A model generated the notes under the pieces. That model was given only the letters and a program-made list of their open reading frames with translations. It was not told where the DNA came from and searched no databases. This document shows positions 45,015-53,862 of a DNA stretch of 64,000 nt, piece by piece. The position numbers were made by a program, and so were the translations under genes. Positions within the stretch are counted from its first letter, which is position 1; each line of letters starts with the position of its first letter. Origin of the DNA: Methanocella sp. (lineage in GTDB: Archaea > Halobacteriota > Methanocellia > Methanocellales > Methanocellaceae); the NCBI RefSeq assembly GCF_035506375.1, contig NZ_DATJPM010000039.1, forward strand, positions 1 to 64,000, written 5' to 3'.

Positions 45015-45614
45015 TTATTTTTGGGCGACGGCCGTGATCTTGTGGCGGGTGAACTCCTCGCCGCTGAAGGTCTTCTGCGATATGGCGCTGTCCATCCGGA
45101 GCAGCGTGAACCCGGACAGCATGGACTTCACTTCCTCCTCGGAAAAGTAGTGGTATATGATGCCGCTGTGCCGGCGGAAGGTATCGGGCTCCACAAGGAT
45201 GCCGCCATAGCGCATGTCCTTCTTGCCGAACACCTGAATAAATAGTAAGCCCCCCGGGACGAGCACGCGCTTTATTTCCATGACCGCCGCGTTCCTCTCG
45301 CCCTCAAGCAGGTGCTGGAGCACGTCATAGCACACGATACCGTCGAAAAAGCAGTCTTTAAACGGAAGGTTCCGCACGTCGCCCTGCACGACCCCATGTT
45401 CGGCGAGGGTTAACAGCGCCCCCCTCGATATGTCGATGCCCACGGCGTCAAAGCCTGCCCTGGCCAGCGGGGCCAGCATCTTCCCGTTGCCGCAGCCGGC
45501 GTCGAGCACGCGGGCGCCCGCCTTCAGGTGCTCCTTCAAGGGCTCGATGCTGTAGGGGCCCCTCCAGGTGGTACGGGTGTATTCGTCCTCCCAGGCCTTC
45601 AGATGTGATACCAC
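45015..45614 (-). CDS. SAM-dependent methyltransferase (class I)
   Basis: 199 residues. Motif I is VLDAGCGNGKMLAPLA (about 36-51), the acidic motif II AVGIDIS, motif III VRNLPFKDCFFDGIVCYDVLQH (cited in part: DGIVCYDVLQH) and VLVPGGLLFIQVFG. It is a general small-molecule or tRNA-type methyltransferase; the substrate is not clear. The start is a GTG at 45614, nine bases downstream of an ORB-like box (45623-45645), so Orc1/Cdc6 could influence its expression. Confidence 0.87.
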   Translation of the reverse strand: MVSHLKAWEDEYTRTTWRGPYSIEPLKEHLKAGARVLDAGCGNGKMLAPLARAGFDAVGIDISRGALLTLAEHGVVQGDVRNLPFKDCFFDGIVCYDVLQHLLEGERNAAVMEIKRVLVPGGLLFIQVFGKKDMRYGGILVEPDTFRRHSGIIYHYFSEEEVKSMLSGFTLLRMDSAISQKTFSGEEFTRHKITAVAQK

Positions 45615-45622
45615 GATTAAAA

Positions 45623-45645
45623 CCCCATTGTTTCCTGTGGAAATT
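45623..45645 (-). promoter_or_regulatory. ORB-like box upstream of the methyltransferase gene
   Basis: On the complement strand atttccacaggaaac is followed by aatgggg. The dyad and G-string match the boxes at the origin near 14.3 kb, but this one lies 31 kb away, between divergent genes. Confidence 0.6.
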
Positions 45646-45711
45646 CAGCCGGCGGGCTTATTTTACATGTCGCCATCCATAGCCTTAATAATATGCGTGA
45701 GATATGGGGAT

Positions 45712-46284
45712 ATGATGTGGCGGGATATCGCATACTGGGGCAAAAAGCTGGCCGCCAGCGGCCTCGTGAGCTCGCGGTTCGGGAACATCAGCGTCCGGAC
45801 GCCGGGCGGTCTGCTCATAAAAAAGACGGGCGTCATGCTGGACTCCATCGAGGGCGCCGACGACGTGGTCGAGGTCGGGCTGCATCCCTCGCCGGCGGAC
45901 CGCGAGGCCTCGTCGGAGACGTCCAGCCACCGTGCTATCTATCTGGCCACGGACGCGAGGGCCATCATTCACGCGCATCCCCAGTTCGCCGTGGTGGAAT
46001 CCCTGTTGTGCGGGGACGAGATCAAGCCGATGGACAGTGAAGGCATACCTTTCCTCGGCACCATACCAGTTGTGGACGGCGACTCGGGCTCGAAGGAGCT
46101 CTTCGATAACCTCACGCGGGTCTATACCACGACGAAGTACCGGGGCGTGATGAACCGCGGCCACGGGTCCTTCGCCATCGGCCCCGACCTGAAGGACTGC
46201 TTCAACACCACGACGATGATAGAGCACAGCTCCAAGGTCAAATACTTCGCCGACCTGGCGCGCCGGGGCGGGAAGGACAAATAA
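45712..46284 (+). CDS. Class II aldolase (fuculose-phosphate aldolase-like)
   Basis: 190 residues. Zinc-binding His motifs are HAHPQFAVVE (about 87) and NRGHGSFAIG (about 145), with the substrate loop LVSSRFGNISVR at about 19-30. Archaeal homologues act on small phosphorylated sugars. ATG 45712 follows TGGGGAT; ATG 45715 is equally possible. The longer open frame to 45568 overlaps the methyltransferase gene and is unlikely. Confidence 0.87.
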   Translation: MMWRDIAYWGKKLAASGLVSSRFGNISVRTPGGLLIKKTGVMLDSIEGADDVVEVGLHPSPADREASSETSSHRAIYLATDARAIIHAHPQFAVVESLLCGDEIKPMDSEGIPFLGTIPVVDGDSGSKELFDNLTRVYTTTKYRGVMNRGHGSFAIGPDLKDCFNTTTMIEHSSKVKYFADLARRGGKDK

Positions 46285-46594
46285 CGGTCCCATAAGCTTA
46301 TAAAGCCTGAATAAGCCCGTTTTTCAATTATCACGTTTAATTTTGCCACATCATGACGGACATATCGTGTGCCTTGTTAGCATATACCTGATATTAGACC
46401 GGAAGGGCCTCTGACCCTTCCTATTTTCACTTTTTATAGTTAAAAATAGGTTAGCGGTTGTAGTTGAACATCCTGTAGGCGCCCGACTGGATCAGCCTGT
46501 TGTTGCGGGTCCAGTCCCTGGCTTCTATGGACCTTTTTATTTTTAATTGTTTTAATAATTTTTTTAACATGATTTAGTATTAATCGCCGCCTGC
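46285..46594. other. Intergenic region between convergent genes
   Basis: It holds the 17-mer aagcttataaagcctga (46303-46319, also found at 21522), a strong hairpin at 46401-46421 and T-rich tracts. No gene is seen. Confidence 0.5.
46401..46421. terminator. Hairpin terminator between the aldolase and surface operons
   Basis: GGAAGGG (46401-46407) pairs with CCCTTCC (46415-46421), followed by tattttcacttttta. It could end either of the converging transcripts. Confidence 0.55.
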
Positions 46595-47146
46595 TTAAAT
46601 ATGCTTTGTGATACGTGATATGCGATGGCGCGCGGCGAGCGATAGCATGGCTAATGCCGCCCCGGCCTGCATCAATGAGTCGGGGCCCGCCTGCGCCGGC
46701 GGCTGATATTTCTCGGGCGAGATGTACGCCTCCATGACCGTAAAATACCCCTGCACGTCGCCGTCCATTGTCTCGCCCCAGACGTTGTACTGGATGTCGA
46801 GCGGCGCCGTGCCTCCCGTCCAGGCGTCCGTCGGGGCCATGACCCACTGGTAATGCACCGTATCGTTCGGGCCGCCTTTCTTACGCACGATATCCTCTGG
46901 GTCTCCGGATATCCGCCGGTACGACTCCAGCCCTCCCCCGGGCTCCCTAAGTCTTGCAGACACAGTCGTGTGCCTGTCCGGAGTCACGTACAGGTCAATC
47001 GTAAAAGGCTCGTCGACTTTGAGTGTGACGCCCGTTACAGTGGCCTCCTGCCCGTTATAGTAAGCCTTGATGACGTGCTTCGCCTCGGCGACGGCCGGCA
47101 TCGAGACCACGACGGCCAGCGTGAGCAGCAAAATATACGCCTTCAT
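46595..47146 (-). CDS. Secreted surface protein, last gene of the pilin-like operon
   Basis: 183 residues. A signal peptide (MKAYILLLTLAVVVSMPAVA, cleaved after AEA) precedes a beta-rich domain (YYNGQEATVTGVTLKVDEPF; IDLYVTPDRHTTVSARL). A Pro-rich segment and a C-terminal hydrophobic stretch (SLMQAGAALAMLSLAA) then a basic tail follow, as in proteins anchored at the C-terminus. It resembles the sarcinarray-type secreted proteins of Methanosarcinales, but I hold that loosely. Its ATG overlaps the stop of the 986-residue gene (ATGA). Confidence 0.75.
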   Translation of the reverse strand: MKAYILLLTLAVVVSMPAVAEAKHVIKAYYNGQEATVTGVTLKVDEPFTIDLYVTPDRHTTVSARLREPGGGLESYRRISGDPEDIVRKKGGPNDTVHYQWVMAPTDAWTGGTAPLDIQYNVWGETMDGDVQGYFTVMEAYISPEKYQPPAQAGPDSLMQAGAALAMLSLAARHRISRITKHI

Positions 47147-50103
47147 GCTTTCGCCTCCTCGTCGAACCCCGGGCTCTTCTCTTCCCAGCCGCCCAGCTTA
47201 TCGCCGATGCCCTGGGGCCCGGGCGGAACGACGATGAAGGTGCACGTCCGGATGTAGAACCTGACCGGCTCGTTATTCCCCACGATGTCGTCGCCTTCGC
47301 GGATGTCGAGCATGGGGCGGCGCACGTAGACTGTCGCACGCTGTCCCAGTATGGGGTCGGGCATGGGCTCGTTATCTGCATCGTAGACGGCCAGGTACGG
47401 TATCTCGCCCTTAATTTCTATGTACCACATGTTCATTGTCGCCCACCAGCCCCAGGGCGGCAGGAGGGGCAGGCCCATTGGGATGCGCTTAAGCGCGTTA
47501 CTAATCGCCGCGTCGCCGGCCCTGCCCGCCGCCTCGGCCATGAAGTCCTTAAAAACGCTTTTCACGCTATCCGAGAGCGTGCCTATGACGCAGGAGATGG
47601 CCTGCTGCTCTGCCCCGAGGATCGTCTCCTCGGCCTTGCTCTCGATGTAGTCGCCGTACGTGTCTACGTACTCGCAGGACTTCTTCGCCAGCCCGCTCTC
47701 CGCGCGGGCCTTAGCCTTTTGTGCGAGATCGCCGGCGATCTCCCGCTGCAGGGAGCCGTTCTTCATGTCCCGCACGGCCTGCCCTGGCGTGCGGCCATTG
47801 AAGGAGTTTTCCACCGTGCCGTTCACGTCCTCCCGGGTGACCTGGCCCCGCAGGTCCTGGTCGTGGACGAGGGCGTCGTTGATCCGGTCCTTCACGGCCT
47901 GCTTCGCCTGCGAGGAGACGCCGTCCACGAGCTGCGACGTCTCGGCCGTTATGGTATCGTTGGCGAGCCTGCATGCGGCGCCCGAAACGGCGTCGATGCC
48001 GTCGAGCACGGCGCCCGTCGCCGCCCCGGTGTCGACGATGTCCGTAGGCAGGGCGAAGGCGCACACATTTCTCACCCGGAGGGGCCTCACGGTATAACCC
48101 GTCTCCGGGTCAGTGTAGTTCTCCACGTCCAGGTAGTTCGGCCTCTGGTCGATGGCCAGGGACACGTTCTCCTCCCATTTATAAGGGTCGTCCTTGCCCT
48201 CTCCTCCCGATAGCGTCATGTTCAGGCCGAAGGGTATGAACATCTTCGTGTTATCCAGAAGATCCTTCGATTTGCGGGCGCCGTCTTTCACCGTCGAGGA
48301 GTTCATGGAATCCGAGTACTCGCCAAGCTTCCGGTCGATGCGGCCGTCCGCGTCCGCGGAGGCGTTCGCCGAGGCGTCCAGCGCCTCCCGGATGCCGTCA
48401 ATGAACGCCCTCCGCTGGTAGAAAATGTACTTGGCGCCACAGCCCTTGAAAATGCCGTCCTCGCGATAGCTGCCCTCGGATAAATAGTCGGAATAGTTAC
48501 GGCGGAACTGCTCCCTCATCCGGCCGTAAGCGTCGGTCATCATCTCGTCGTAGGAGGCGTAGTCCGAAGCCCGGAGCGTGACGTTTATGGCCTGCTTTAC
48601 AAGGGGGGCGAGAGCCCTAAGTTCAGACACCGAGGCGTACTCCACCCACTCGTTATGCTCGCATGCCAGCTCCACGGTGGGCCCGGAGCCTCCGTCCGGG
48701 TACAGGACGCGGTCGAACAGGATGTCCTGCACAGGAACGGCCGCGTGGTACCCGTCCACGGCCCGCACGAGGTTTGAGTCGGCGTACGCCCTGCCCCCCG
48801 AAGTGAACTCCGTTTCCTGGTGGGGCGCTTGTATATCATTGTACACGAAGAGCAGCGAGCCGTCCTCCATGACGTAGTCGATGGTCACGGTCTCGTCCCA
48901 GCCGCTGCCCGTCGAGTTGTTGGCCCAGGCCTTCCATACTTCCCGGAAGAAGGGCCCGGTGCCGTTAGCGTTCGGCGTGAGAGGATACGATTCCTGGCAC
49001 ACGCTTCCCGAATCATTATACCGCTCCGCGGTCTCCCTCCTATGGACTTCTATGTACATGCGGCAGCCGTATGCGCGGTCCACGTCGTAGCGGCTGACCG
49101 GGTCCGCGATGGCATCCCTCAGCGCTTTATCCACAACCTCGTCCGCATTGAAATGGTACTCGTCGGGCACCCGGTCATCGGACAGCGACTGCCTCGAGGC
49201 GTTGCTGAAGTTGTACTGGTTGATGTACGAGAGGCTGTTGTGCTCTTCCACGTCCTTCGTGGAACGGGAACTGTCATAAGTGTATTTTACCAGCGACGCC
49301 AGGCTTACGGGGTCCACGGAGTTATACTCGCAGCCCTGCTCCAGGAGCGAGGCAGCGTTGGCGATGAGAGCGAGGTCTTTGTCATCCACGATGTTCGAGG
49401 GCTCTCCCGTGTAGTACTGGCAATAGCCCCGGGCCCAGGTATAGGCGAACGAGGCAGCCGTTATGTCCGTGAGCATGGCAGTGCCGTTCAGGCGGGCCTC
49501 GTACTCCCCCGTCAGGCTCTCCAGCAGCGGCAGCCTGGAGGTAACCAGCGTCCTGGCCGTGTAATCCTCCGTATGGTCGAGGGATGTGCCCGGGCTCGTG
49601 ATATGAAGCCGCACGGGAATCGAGGCCACGTAATAGGCCGGGTAGCTGATATTGCACTGAAGGACAGGGTGGTAGACGACGCGGCTCATGTTCATGCTTA
49701 CGGGCTCGACGCTGACGTCGCCGCCCGGGCTGGCGTCGATCCTGTATTCGCCGTACACGAAATCGCCCCGATAGTTCGCCTCCAGGTACTGCGACAGGTT
49801 CCGGCAGGCCATGCGCTTTAGCCTGAGCAGGTTAGCCTCTCCAGGATCCATGGTCGAGTTGACGATGGGCCTCTCGCCGATGTCCTCCTCGGCGTAGATG
49901 CAGGCATAGTTGAGGGCGTTATCGATGTCGCCCTCCGCGCAGGCCAGGGCGTCGTTCAGCTCGCCCTCCCTCTCGTCGTCGATGGCGTTCGAGATGCCCT
50001 TAGACTGCATGGCCATGAGATATGCGGATGTCACGGTGGACACGACGATCAATAATATGCCGATGACGGCGAACGGGACCCGGGCGGTATCGTCCTTAAG
50101 CAT
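47143..50103 (-). CDS. Giant pilin-like surface protein (986 aa)
   Basis: A single membrane helix at the N-terminus (MLKDDTARVPFAVIGILLIVV, cited in part: VPFAVIGILLIVVSTVTSAY) is followed by about 950 extracytoplasmic residues. These are rich in N-x-S/T sequons and contain helical, coiled-coil-like parts and a C-terminal beta region (GEIPYLAVYDADNEPMP; FYIRTCTFIVVPPGPQG). The RVPFA(V/L)(I/V)G(I/V)LL start recalls haloarchaeal DUF7286-type proteins found with Tad-like pilus genes; that is from memory. It overlaps both neighbours (8 and 4 bases), so it is co-translated with them. Likely a cell-surface structural or export component. Confidence 0.8.
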   Translation of the reverse strand: MLKDDTARVPFAVIGILLIVVSTVTSAYLMAMQSKGISNAIDDEREGELNDALACAEGDIDNALNYACIYAEEDIGERPIVNSTMDPGEANLLRLKRMACRNLSQYLEANYRGDFVYGEYRIDASPGGDVSVEPVSMNMSRVVYHPVLQCNISYPAYYVASIPVRLHITSPGTSLDHTEDYTARTLVTSRLPLLESLTGEYEARLNGTAMLTDITAASFAYTWARGYCQYYTGEPSNIVDDKDLALIANAASLLEQGCEYNSVDPVSLASLVKYTYDSSRSTKDVEEHNSLSYINQYNFSNASRQSLSDDRVPDEYHFNADEVVDKALRDAIADPVSRYDVDRAYGCRMYIEVHRRETAERYNDSGSVCQESYPLTPNANGTGPFFREVWKAWANNSTGSGWDETVTIDYVMEDGSLLFVYNDIQAPHQETEFTSGGRAYADSNLVRAVDGYHAAVPVQDILFDRVLYPDGGSGPTVELACEHNEWVEYASVSELRALAPLVKQAINVTLRASDYASYDEMMTDAYGRMREQFRRNYSDYLSEGSYREDGIFKGCGAKYIFYQRRAFIDGIREALDASANASADADGRIDRKLGEYSDSMNSSTVKDGARKSKDLLDNTKMFIPFGLNMTLSGGEGKDDPYKWEENVSLAIDQRPNYLDVENYTDPETGYTVRPLRVRNVCAFALPTDIVDTGAATGAVLDGIDAVSGAACRLANDTITAETSQLVDGVSSQAKQAVKDRINDALVHDQDLRGQVTREDVNGTVENSFNGRTPGQAVRDMKNGSLQREIAGDLAQKAKARAESGLAKKSCEYVDTYGDYIESKAEETILGAEQQAISCVIGTLSDSVKSVFKDFMAEAAGRAGDAAISNALKRIPMGLPLLPPWGWWATMNMWYIEIKGEIPYLAVYDADNEPMPDPILGQRATVYVRRPMLDIREGDDIVGNNEPVRFYIRTCTFIVVPPGPQGIGDKLGGWEEKSPGFDEEAKA

Positions 50104-51190
50104 CGGCCGTCACCCACACACTTAGCGTAGCCCGCGCCATGGAAGGGTTATACCGCGTGCACAGCCAGCGCACGATGATATCCCGCTCTTCACCCGGGCC
50201 GATTGTGCCGTCGTCCACGCCCTCGACGATCTTATCGGCCAGGGCCTCCAGGGGCTCAGCGTTGTACCGCACGACCATGTCGCAGAGGAGGCTTTCGAGG
50301 TCGGGGGTCGCGTTCAGGAGGACGGGGCCGGCGGAGACCGTGTCGTTGTCCGAGAACGTGGCGAGCATGCCGAGGGGGTTCCCCACGTCGTTCGCGGGAA
50401 GGACCTCGTAGAGCGTGTTCCCCAGGACTTCTTCCACCATGGGGCGGCTCGACTTTTTAAGGGAGCCGCTCAGGCCTGCCTTAAGCCTCTCCCGGTAGAC
50501 CGTTTCCGGGCCGCCGGCCCGGTACTCCCGGGTCGCGTTCCCGATGTCCGCCAGCTCGGGCGCGATGGCCTCTTCGATGCGGCTTCCCGTGACGTCGGTC
50601 CGGTACGGCATGGTGACGAGCGTGGAGGCGGACGCCGCCTCTTCGGGCTCCGGCACGCCGGAATCGACGGAGCCCTCGAATGGAACTCCGGCGAAGGGGA
50701 CCCAGCGGAGCGAAAAATGATACCCGTAGCGCTCGTCCAGCCCGACCCGGACCTGCCGCTCCACGGCGCCCTGGACGGCGCTGCGGTATTCTCCCGTGAG
50801 CGGGTTGAGCGTCATCGTGCTGTTCTCAATGCGAATCGTGAACTGGCAGGCCGCGGCCTCCGCTGCGATCTCCATCGTGGCCTTGTGGCGATTACCCCTG
50901 CCGAGGACGGCCTTCGTCGCCTCACGATAGAGCCACGCTCCAGGGTCAATCCCGCACTGTCCGGCGATGCTGTCGACGCGGTCGCCGAGGATGCGGTACT
51001 CGAAGTAGTCCACCCGGCCGCTTTCCAGCGAGGCCAGGCACGAGGACGCCATGGCCCTGAGGCCCGAGTCGGCCGCGGCCTCCTGGCGCTCGCCTCCGGC
51101 GATCGCCGGGGACAGGATCAGGGCGCAGGCGGACACCATGGCCAGGAACATGATGGCGTCGATGATGGTCGAATAGCCGTCGTCGTGCAC
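50096..51190 (-). CDS. Pilin-like surface protein (364 aa)
   Basis: A short polar start (MHDDGYSTIID) is followed by a hydrophobic helix (AIMFLAMVSACALILSPAIAGG). The pattern STIIDAIMFLAMVSA resembles haloarchaeal DUF7284-type proteins (STVLDA.LFLLLVSAA), recalled from memory. The ectodomain (about 35-364) contains five cysteines and two N-glycosylation sequons near NSTMTLN and NATREY. The GTG start overlaps the previous reading frame's end by a base or is adjacent to it; the stop overlaps the 986-residue gene by eight bases. Confidence 0.78.
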   Translation of the reverse strand: MHDDGYSTIIDAIMFLAMVSACALILSPAIAGGERQEAAADSGLRAMASSCLASLESGRVDYFEYRILGDRVDSIAGQCGIDPGAWLYREATKAVLGRGNRHKATMEIAAEAAACQFTIRIENSTMTLNPLTGEYRSAVQGAVERQVRVGLDERYGYHFSLRWVPFAGVPFEGSVDSGVPEPEEAASASTLVTMPYRTDVTGSRIEEAIAPELADIGNATREYRAGGPETVYRERLKAGLSGSLKKSSRPMVEEVLGNTLYEVLPANDVGNPLGMLATFSDNDTVSAGPVLLNATPDLESLLCDMVVRYNAEPLEALADKIVEGVDDGTIGPGEERDIIVRWLCTRYNPSMARATLSVWVTADA

Positions 51191-51191
51191 G

Positions 51192-51623
51192 CTATCGCTC
51201 CCACATGGAGACCCTGAGGATGCCCGCGACGCACCGGGCGTCGTTCAGCCTGACCGATACCGGCAGCGCGCAGCTTGCCGATGTGCCGCCGGAAGCGCGG
51301 CCCCGCGTCCATCGATATCCGGGGGCATCTACTGTAATTTGAACGGCCCTGTACCCGTAATCGGTTACGACAGACGCGTTATCCAGCTTGCGGGCGTCGA
51401 GCGTGTACGGCGAATCTGTTAGCCCGGGGTCGGCGGCGACGGCATGGGCGACGCTCCTCAGGTCGCCCCGGACGTCGGCGTAATACGCGGACGAGGCGTA
51501 GGAGGAGTAGGCGGACAGCATCAGGTACGAGAATATTATCATGCCCACGGCCACGATGCCCAGGGCGGGCATATCGGTGAACGGCTCGGTCACTCCCCGC
51601 TCATCCCGCGTAAACGAGCACAC
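51192..51623 (-). CDS. Pilin-like surface protein (143 aa)
   Basis: The start FTRDERGVTEPFTDMPAL precedes the hydrophobic helix GIVAVGMIIFSYLMLSAYSS. DERGVTEP-type leaders before a helix resemble class III (type IV pilin-like) signal sequences. The GTG at 51623 is chosen as it keeps the DERG leader; a GTG at 51593 would remove it, and a longer frame to 51671 lies in the upstream gene. The ectodomain is about 95 residues with two cysteines. Confidence 0.72.
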   Translation of the reverse strand: MCSFTRDERGVTEPFTDMPALGIVAVGMIIFSYLMLSAYSSYASSAYYADVRGDLRSVAHAVAADPGLTDSPYTLDARKLDNASVVTDYGYRAVQITVDAPGYRWTRGRASGGTSASCALPVSVRLNDARCVAGILRVSMWER

Positions 51624-52188
51624 AGGGCTCCGCCTCCGCGCCGTCCATGGCGTATATAAGCGTCTTTTCAATGACGAGGGGCCGCCCGCGGGGCACTTCC
51701 ACGGGGCTCACTATCGTGCTCACGCCCGCCCGGACCATGAGGGCTATAAGCGCTTTCGTATGGTTACGGTCGACGGGCCTGTCTTTCGTGCCCGTGGCGT
51801 TGAACGAGGCGTTCAGATACTCCCGCATGCCCGCCGTGCCGTTCCAGATCACCGTGCCGTTTTCCTCATATTTTCCAGGCACGATGCAGCCGGCGAAGGG
51901 CCTGAAAAAAGTACCTTTTCCGCTCGAGGCGTTCACGTATCCGGAGCTTACTCGCACATCCACGCCGTCGAACTCGTAATAGCGCTCCGCCTTATAGGGC
52001 ACGGCCATGGCCCCGACGGCCTCGATGTCGCCGCACACCTCGGAGGCGGCGGACTGGAGCGCTACGGATGCGTCGGCCGTTTCCGAGGACCGGAGCATGG
52101 TGAGGGCGATGAGAAGCACTACGGCGGCCGCGATGGCCAGCCCTATGCCGGTGAGGACGCCGTAGTCAAAGCCCTTATCGTCAAGCAT
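51601..52188 (-). CDS. Pilin-like surface protein (195 aa)
   Basis: MLDDKGFDYGVLTGIGLAIA begins a leader and helix (about 10-30). The ectodomain has sequons (NASSG, NGTV, NASFNAT) and three cysteines. The ATG at 52188 has GGAGG upstream and overlaps the previous stop by eight bases; the longer frame to 52245 lies within that gene. Its stop lies 23 bases inside the next gene. Confidence 0.75.
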   Translation of the reverse strand: MLDDKGFDYGVLTGIGLAIAAAVVLLIALTMLRSSETADASVALQSAASEVCGDIEAVGAMAVPYKAERYYEFDGVDVRVSSGYVNASSGKGTFFRPFAGCIVPGKYEENGTVIWNGTAGMREYLNASFNATGTKDRPVDRNHTKALIALMVRAGVSTIVSPVEVPRGRPLVIEKTLIYAMDGAEAEPCVLVYAG

Positions 52189-52609
52189 CCCGCGCCGCCT
52201 CCAGTAAGACCGCATAGCTGCCATTATCAGCGACGGCCACGTCAAGCCTGTAAGTGCCCGGGTACAGGGCGGCCGGCGAGAACCGGCAGCCCGAGGCCCG
52301 GGTCTCCTGCGACCCGTCGGCGAACTCGATGGAATACGTAGTGCCGTTGAAGACCATGCACTTTACGCTCATTGGTATACAAACCGTTATGGGGGCGCTG
52401 CTTCCCGGGCCCCCGGCATCATATTCAGCGCGAGCTAGGCTATCGACGCGGGAGGCCTCCCGCCTCGCCTGTTCCATCGAGGACCTTTCGGCATATTCTT
52501 CCACGTAAACGGCAACGCCAGATAACAGCAGGGCTGCGGCTATGAGCACCACGATGAGCCTCATGCCCAGGAAGTCCACGCCTCTCTCGTCGAGCATACT
52601 TTTTTTCAT
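52181..52609 (-). CDS. Pilin-like surface protein, first gene of the operon (142 aa)
   Basis: MKKSMLDERGVDFLGMRLIV shows the same DERG leader, followed by the helix VVLIAAALLLSGVAVYVEEY. The ectodomain is small and beta-rich (YSIEFADGSQETRASGCRF; LDVAVADNGSYAVLLEA) with three cysteines. Its promoter should lie in the 63-base gap shared with the divergent gene at 52673. Confidence 0.78.
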   Translation of the reverse strand: MKKSMLDERGVDFLGMRLIVVLIAAALLLSGVAVYVEEYAERSSMEQARREASRVDSLARAEYDAGGPGSSAPITVCIPMSVKCMVFNGTTYSIEFADGSQETRASGCRFSPAALYPGTYRLDVAVADNGSYAVLLEAARDA

Positions 52610-52672
52610 TTAGCGGTAAAATACTTATAGTTTACGACTTACTTTAACATAATTGCAAAATTCGTGATAACT

Positions 52673-53074
52673 ATGGAAGCGACGAATAAGAGCGGGGAGC
52701 CCGACATCATAGGGCGGGTCATGGCGCTGGAACAGCGCACCAGGGGGCTTAGCGGCCGGGTGAGCGCGCTGGAGCTTCGTTTCTCTGGCGAGTCCGCCTG
52801 CGATCCTGTGGAGTTCGTGCCCGGCGAGCCGCCGGCGGGCGGCGCCCGCCTGGAGGACAGGGTGGCGGCTCTTGAGGCGGCGATGAGTAAAAAAGCGCCC
52901 CCGCAAAAGGTGTCCATGTTCGACGTGACGGGGCTCATCGTGGGCCTCTCCATGCTGGCGGTGGGCGTGCTCCTGGCCACGGGCAGCTTCGACCTGCTCC
53001 GAAACCCGCTGCTGGCGTTCGCCGGCGGCCTCGTCATTCTCGCCTGCACCGGCTACCGGCTTCTAGCCGGCTGA
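52673..53074 (+). CDS. Coiled-coil membrane protein
   Basis: 133 residues. The N-terminal half has two coiled-coil-like heptad stretches (IIGRVMALEQRTRGLSGRVS; LEDRVAALEAAMSKK), followed by two membrane helices (VTGLIVGLSMLAVGVLLATG; PLLAFAGGLVILACTGYRLL). Start ATG 52673 or GTG 52664, neither with a ribosome-binding site. It precedes tatC by 37 bases and is divergent from the pilin-like operon; either link could matter. No family recognised. Confidence 0.65.
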   Translation: MEATNKSGEPDIIGRVMALEQRTRGLSGRVSALELRFSGESACDPVEFVPGEPPAGGARLEDRVAALEAAMSKKAPPQKVSMFDVTGLIVGLSMLAVGVLLATGSFDLLRNPLLAFAGGLVILACTGYRLLAG

Positions 53075-53111
53075 CAAAGTTTTTTATTTCATGCGTGAAC
53101 TCTCATAACCG

Positions 53112-53834
53112 ATGCAGGAAACATCGCTCCCGCCCCACGACCGGGAAATGCCCCTTTCCGAGCACCTGAGAGAGCTGCGGGACCGCGTGGTCATCGTCCT
53201 GGCGGTCACGCTCGTCCTCATGGCCGCGACCTTTCCCTTCTCGCCCCGGATTGTCGACGCCATCCTGGCGCACATCGTGCCGGCTTCGGCAAAGCTCATT
53301 GCCTACGAGCCCCTGGAGCTCTTCAAGGTGCGCATCATCGCATCTTTCCTGGTGGCGGTCACCGTCGGATTTCCCCTCCTCGTCTACGAGGCATTCTGCT
53401 TCGCAGCGCCGGGGCTCTATGGGCACGAAAAGCGTTTCATCTACGCGGTCTTCCCGTTCTCCCTGCTCCTGTTCGTTGTGGGGGCGGCGCTGGCGTATTT
53501 CGTCACCATGCCCCTATTCTTTAATATGGTATTCAACTACGAGGGCTCTCTGGCCTCTCACGAGCTCTCTGTCGGGCAGACGTTCGACATCGCCACGAAC
53601 TTCATGCTGGGCTTCGGCATCGTCTTCCAGGTGCCGCTCGTGATCCTCCTGGCCATCAGGATGGGCCTGGTCAGGAGAAAGATGCTGGCCGACAGCCGGC
53701 TCGTCGTCTACGGGCTTCTCGTGGGCTTCGCCGTATTCATCTCGCCCGACCCCACGATGCTTTCGCAGCTTATCGTCGGCGTTGTGCTTATCGTCTTATT
53801 CGAGCTGAGCCTCCTGCTTTCCAGGTTCATTTAA
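53112..53834 (+). CDS. tatC: Sec-independent protein translocase TatC
   Basis: 240 residues with six membrane helices. Conserved features are LSEHLRELRDRVVIV at the N-terminus, the periplasmic/cytoplasmic loop PLLVYEAFCFAAPGLYGHEK (Glu and the PGLY-x-x-E pattern) and FGIVFQVPLVI. TatC recognises twin-arginine signals of folded proteins. No tatA is seen in the window. The hydrogenase small subunit encoded at the right edge is a likely client. Confidence 0.93.
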   Translation: MQETSLPPHDREMPLSEHLRELRDRVVIVLAVTLVLMAATFPFSPRIVDAILAHIVPASAKLIAYEPLELFKVRIIASFLVAVTVGFPLLVYEAFCFAAPGLYGHEKRFIYAVFPFSLLLFVVGAALAYFVTMPLFFNMVFNYEGSLASHELSVGQTFDIATNFMLGFGIVFQVPLVILLAIRMGLVRRKMLADSRLVVYGLLVGFAVFISPDPTMLSQLIVGVVLIVLFELSLLLSRFI

Positions 53835-53862
53835 CACCACTGTCAGGGCCCTCTAAGCGTGA

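Noticed and set aside
44820..45245. 141-residue plus-strand open frame
   Set aside because: Its second half is antisense to the methyltransferase gene and the first half has no ribosome-binding site or recognisable motif.
48820..49821. 333-residue plus-strand open frame
   Set aside because: Antisense to the 986-residue surface protein, with Arg/His/Val-rich antisense composition.
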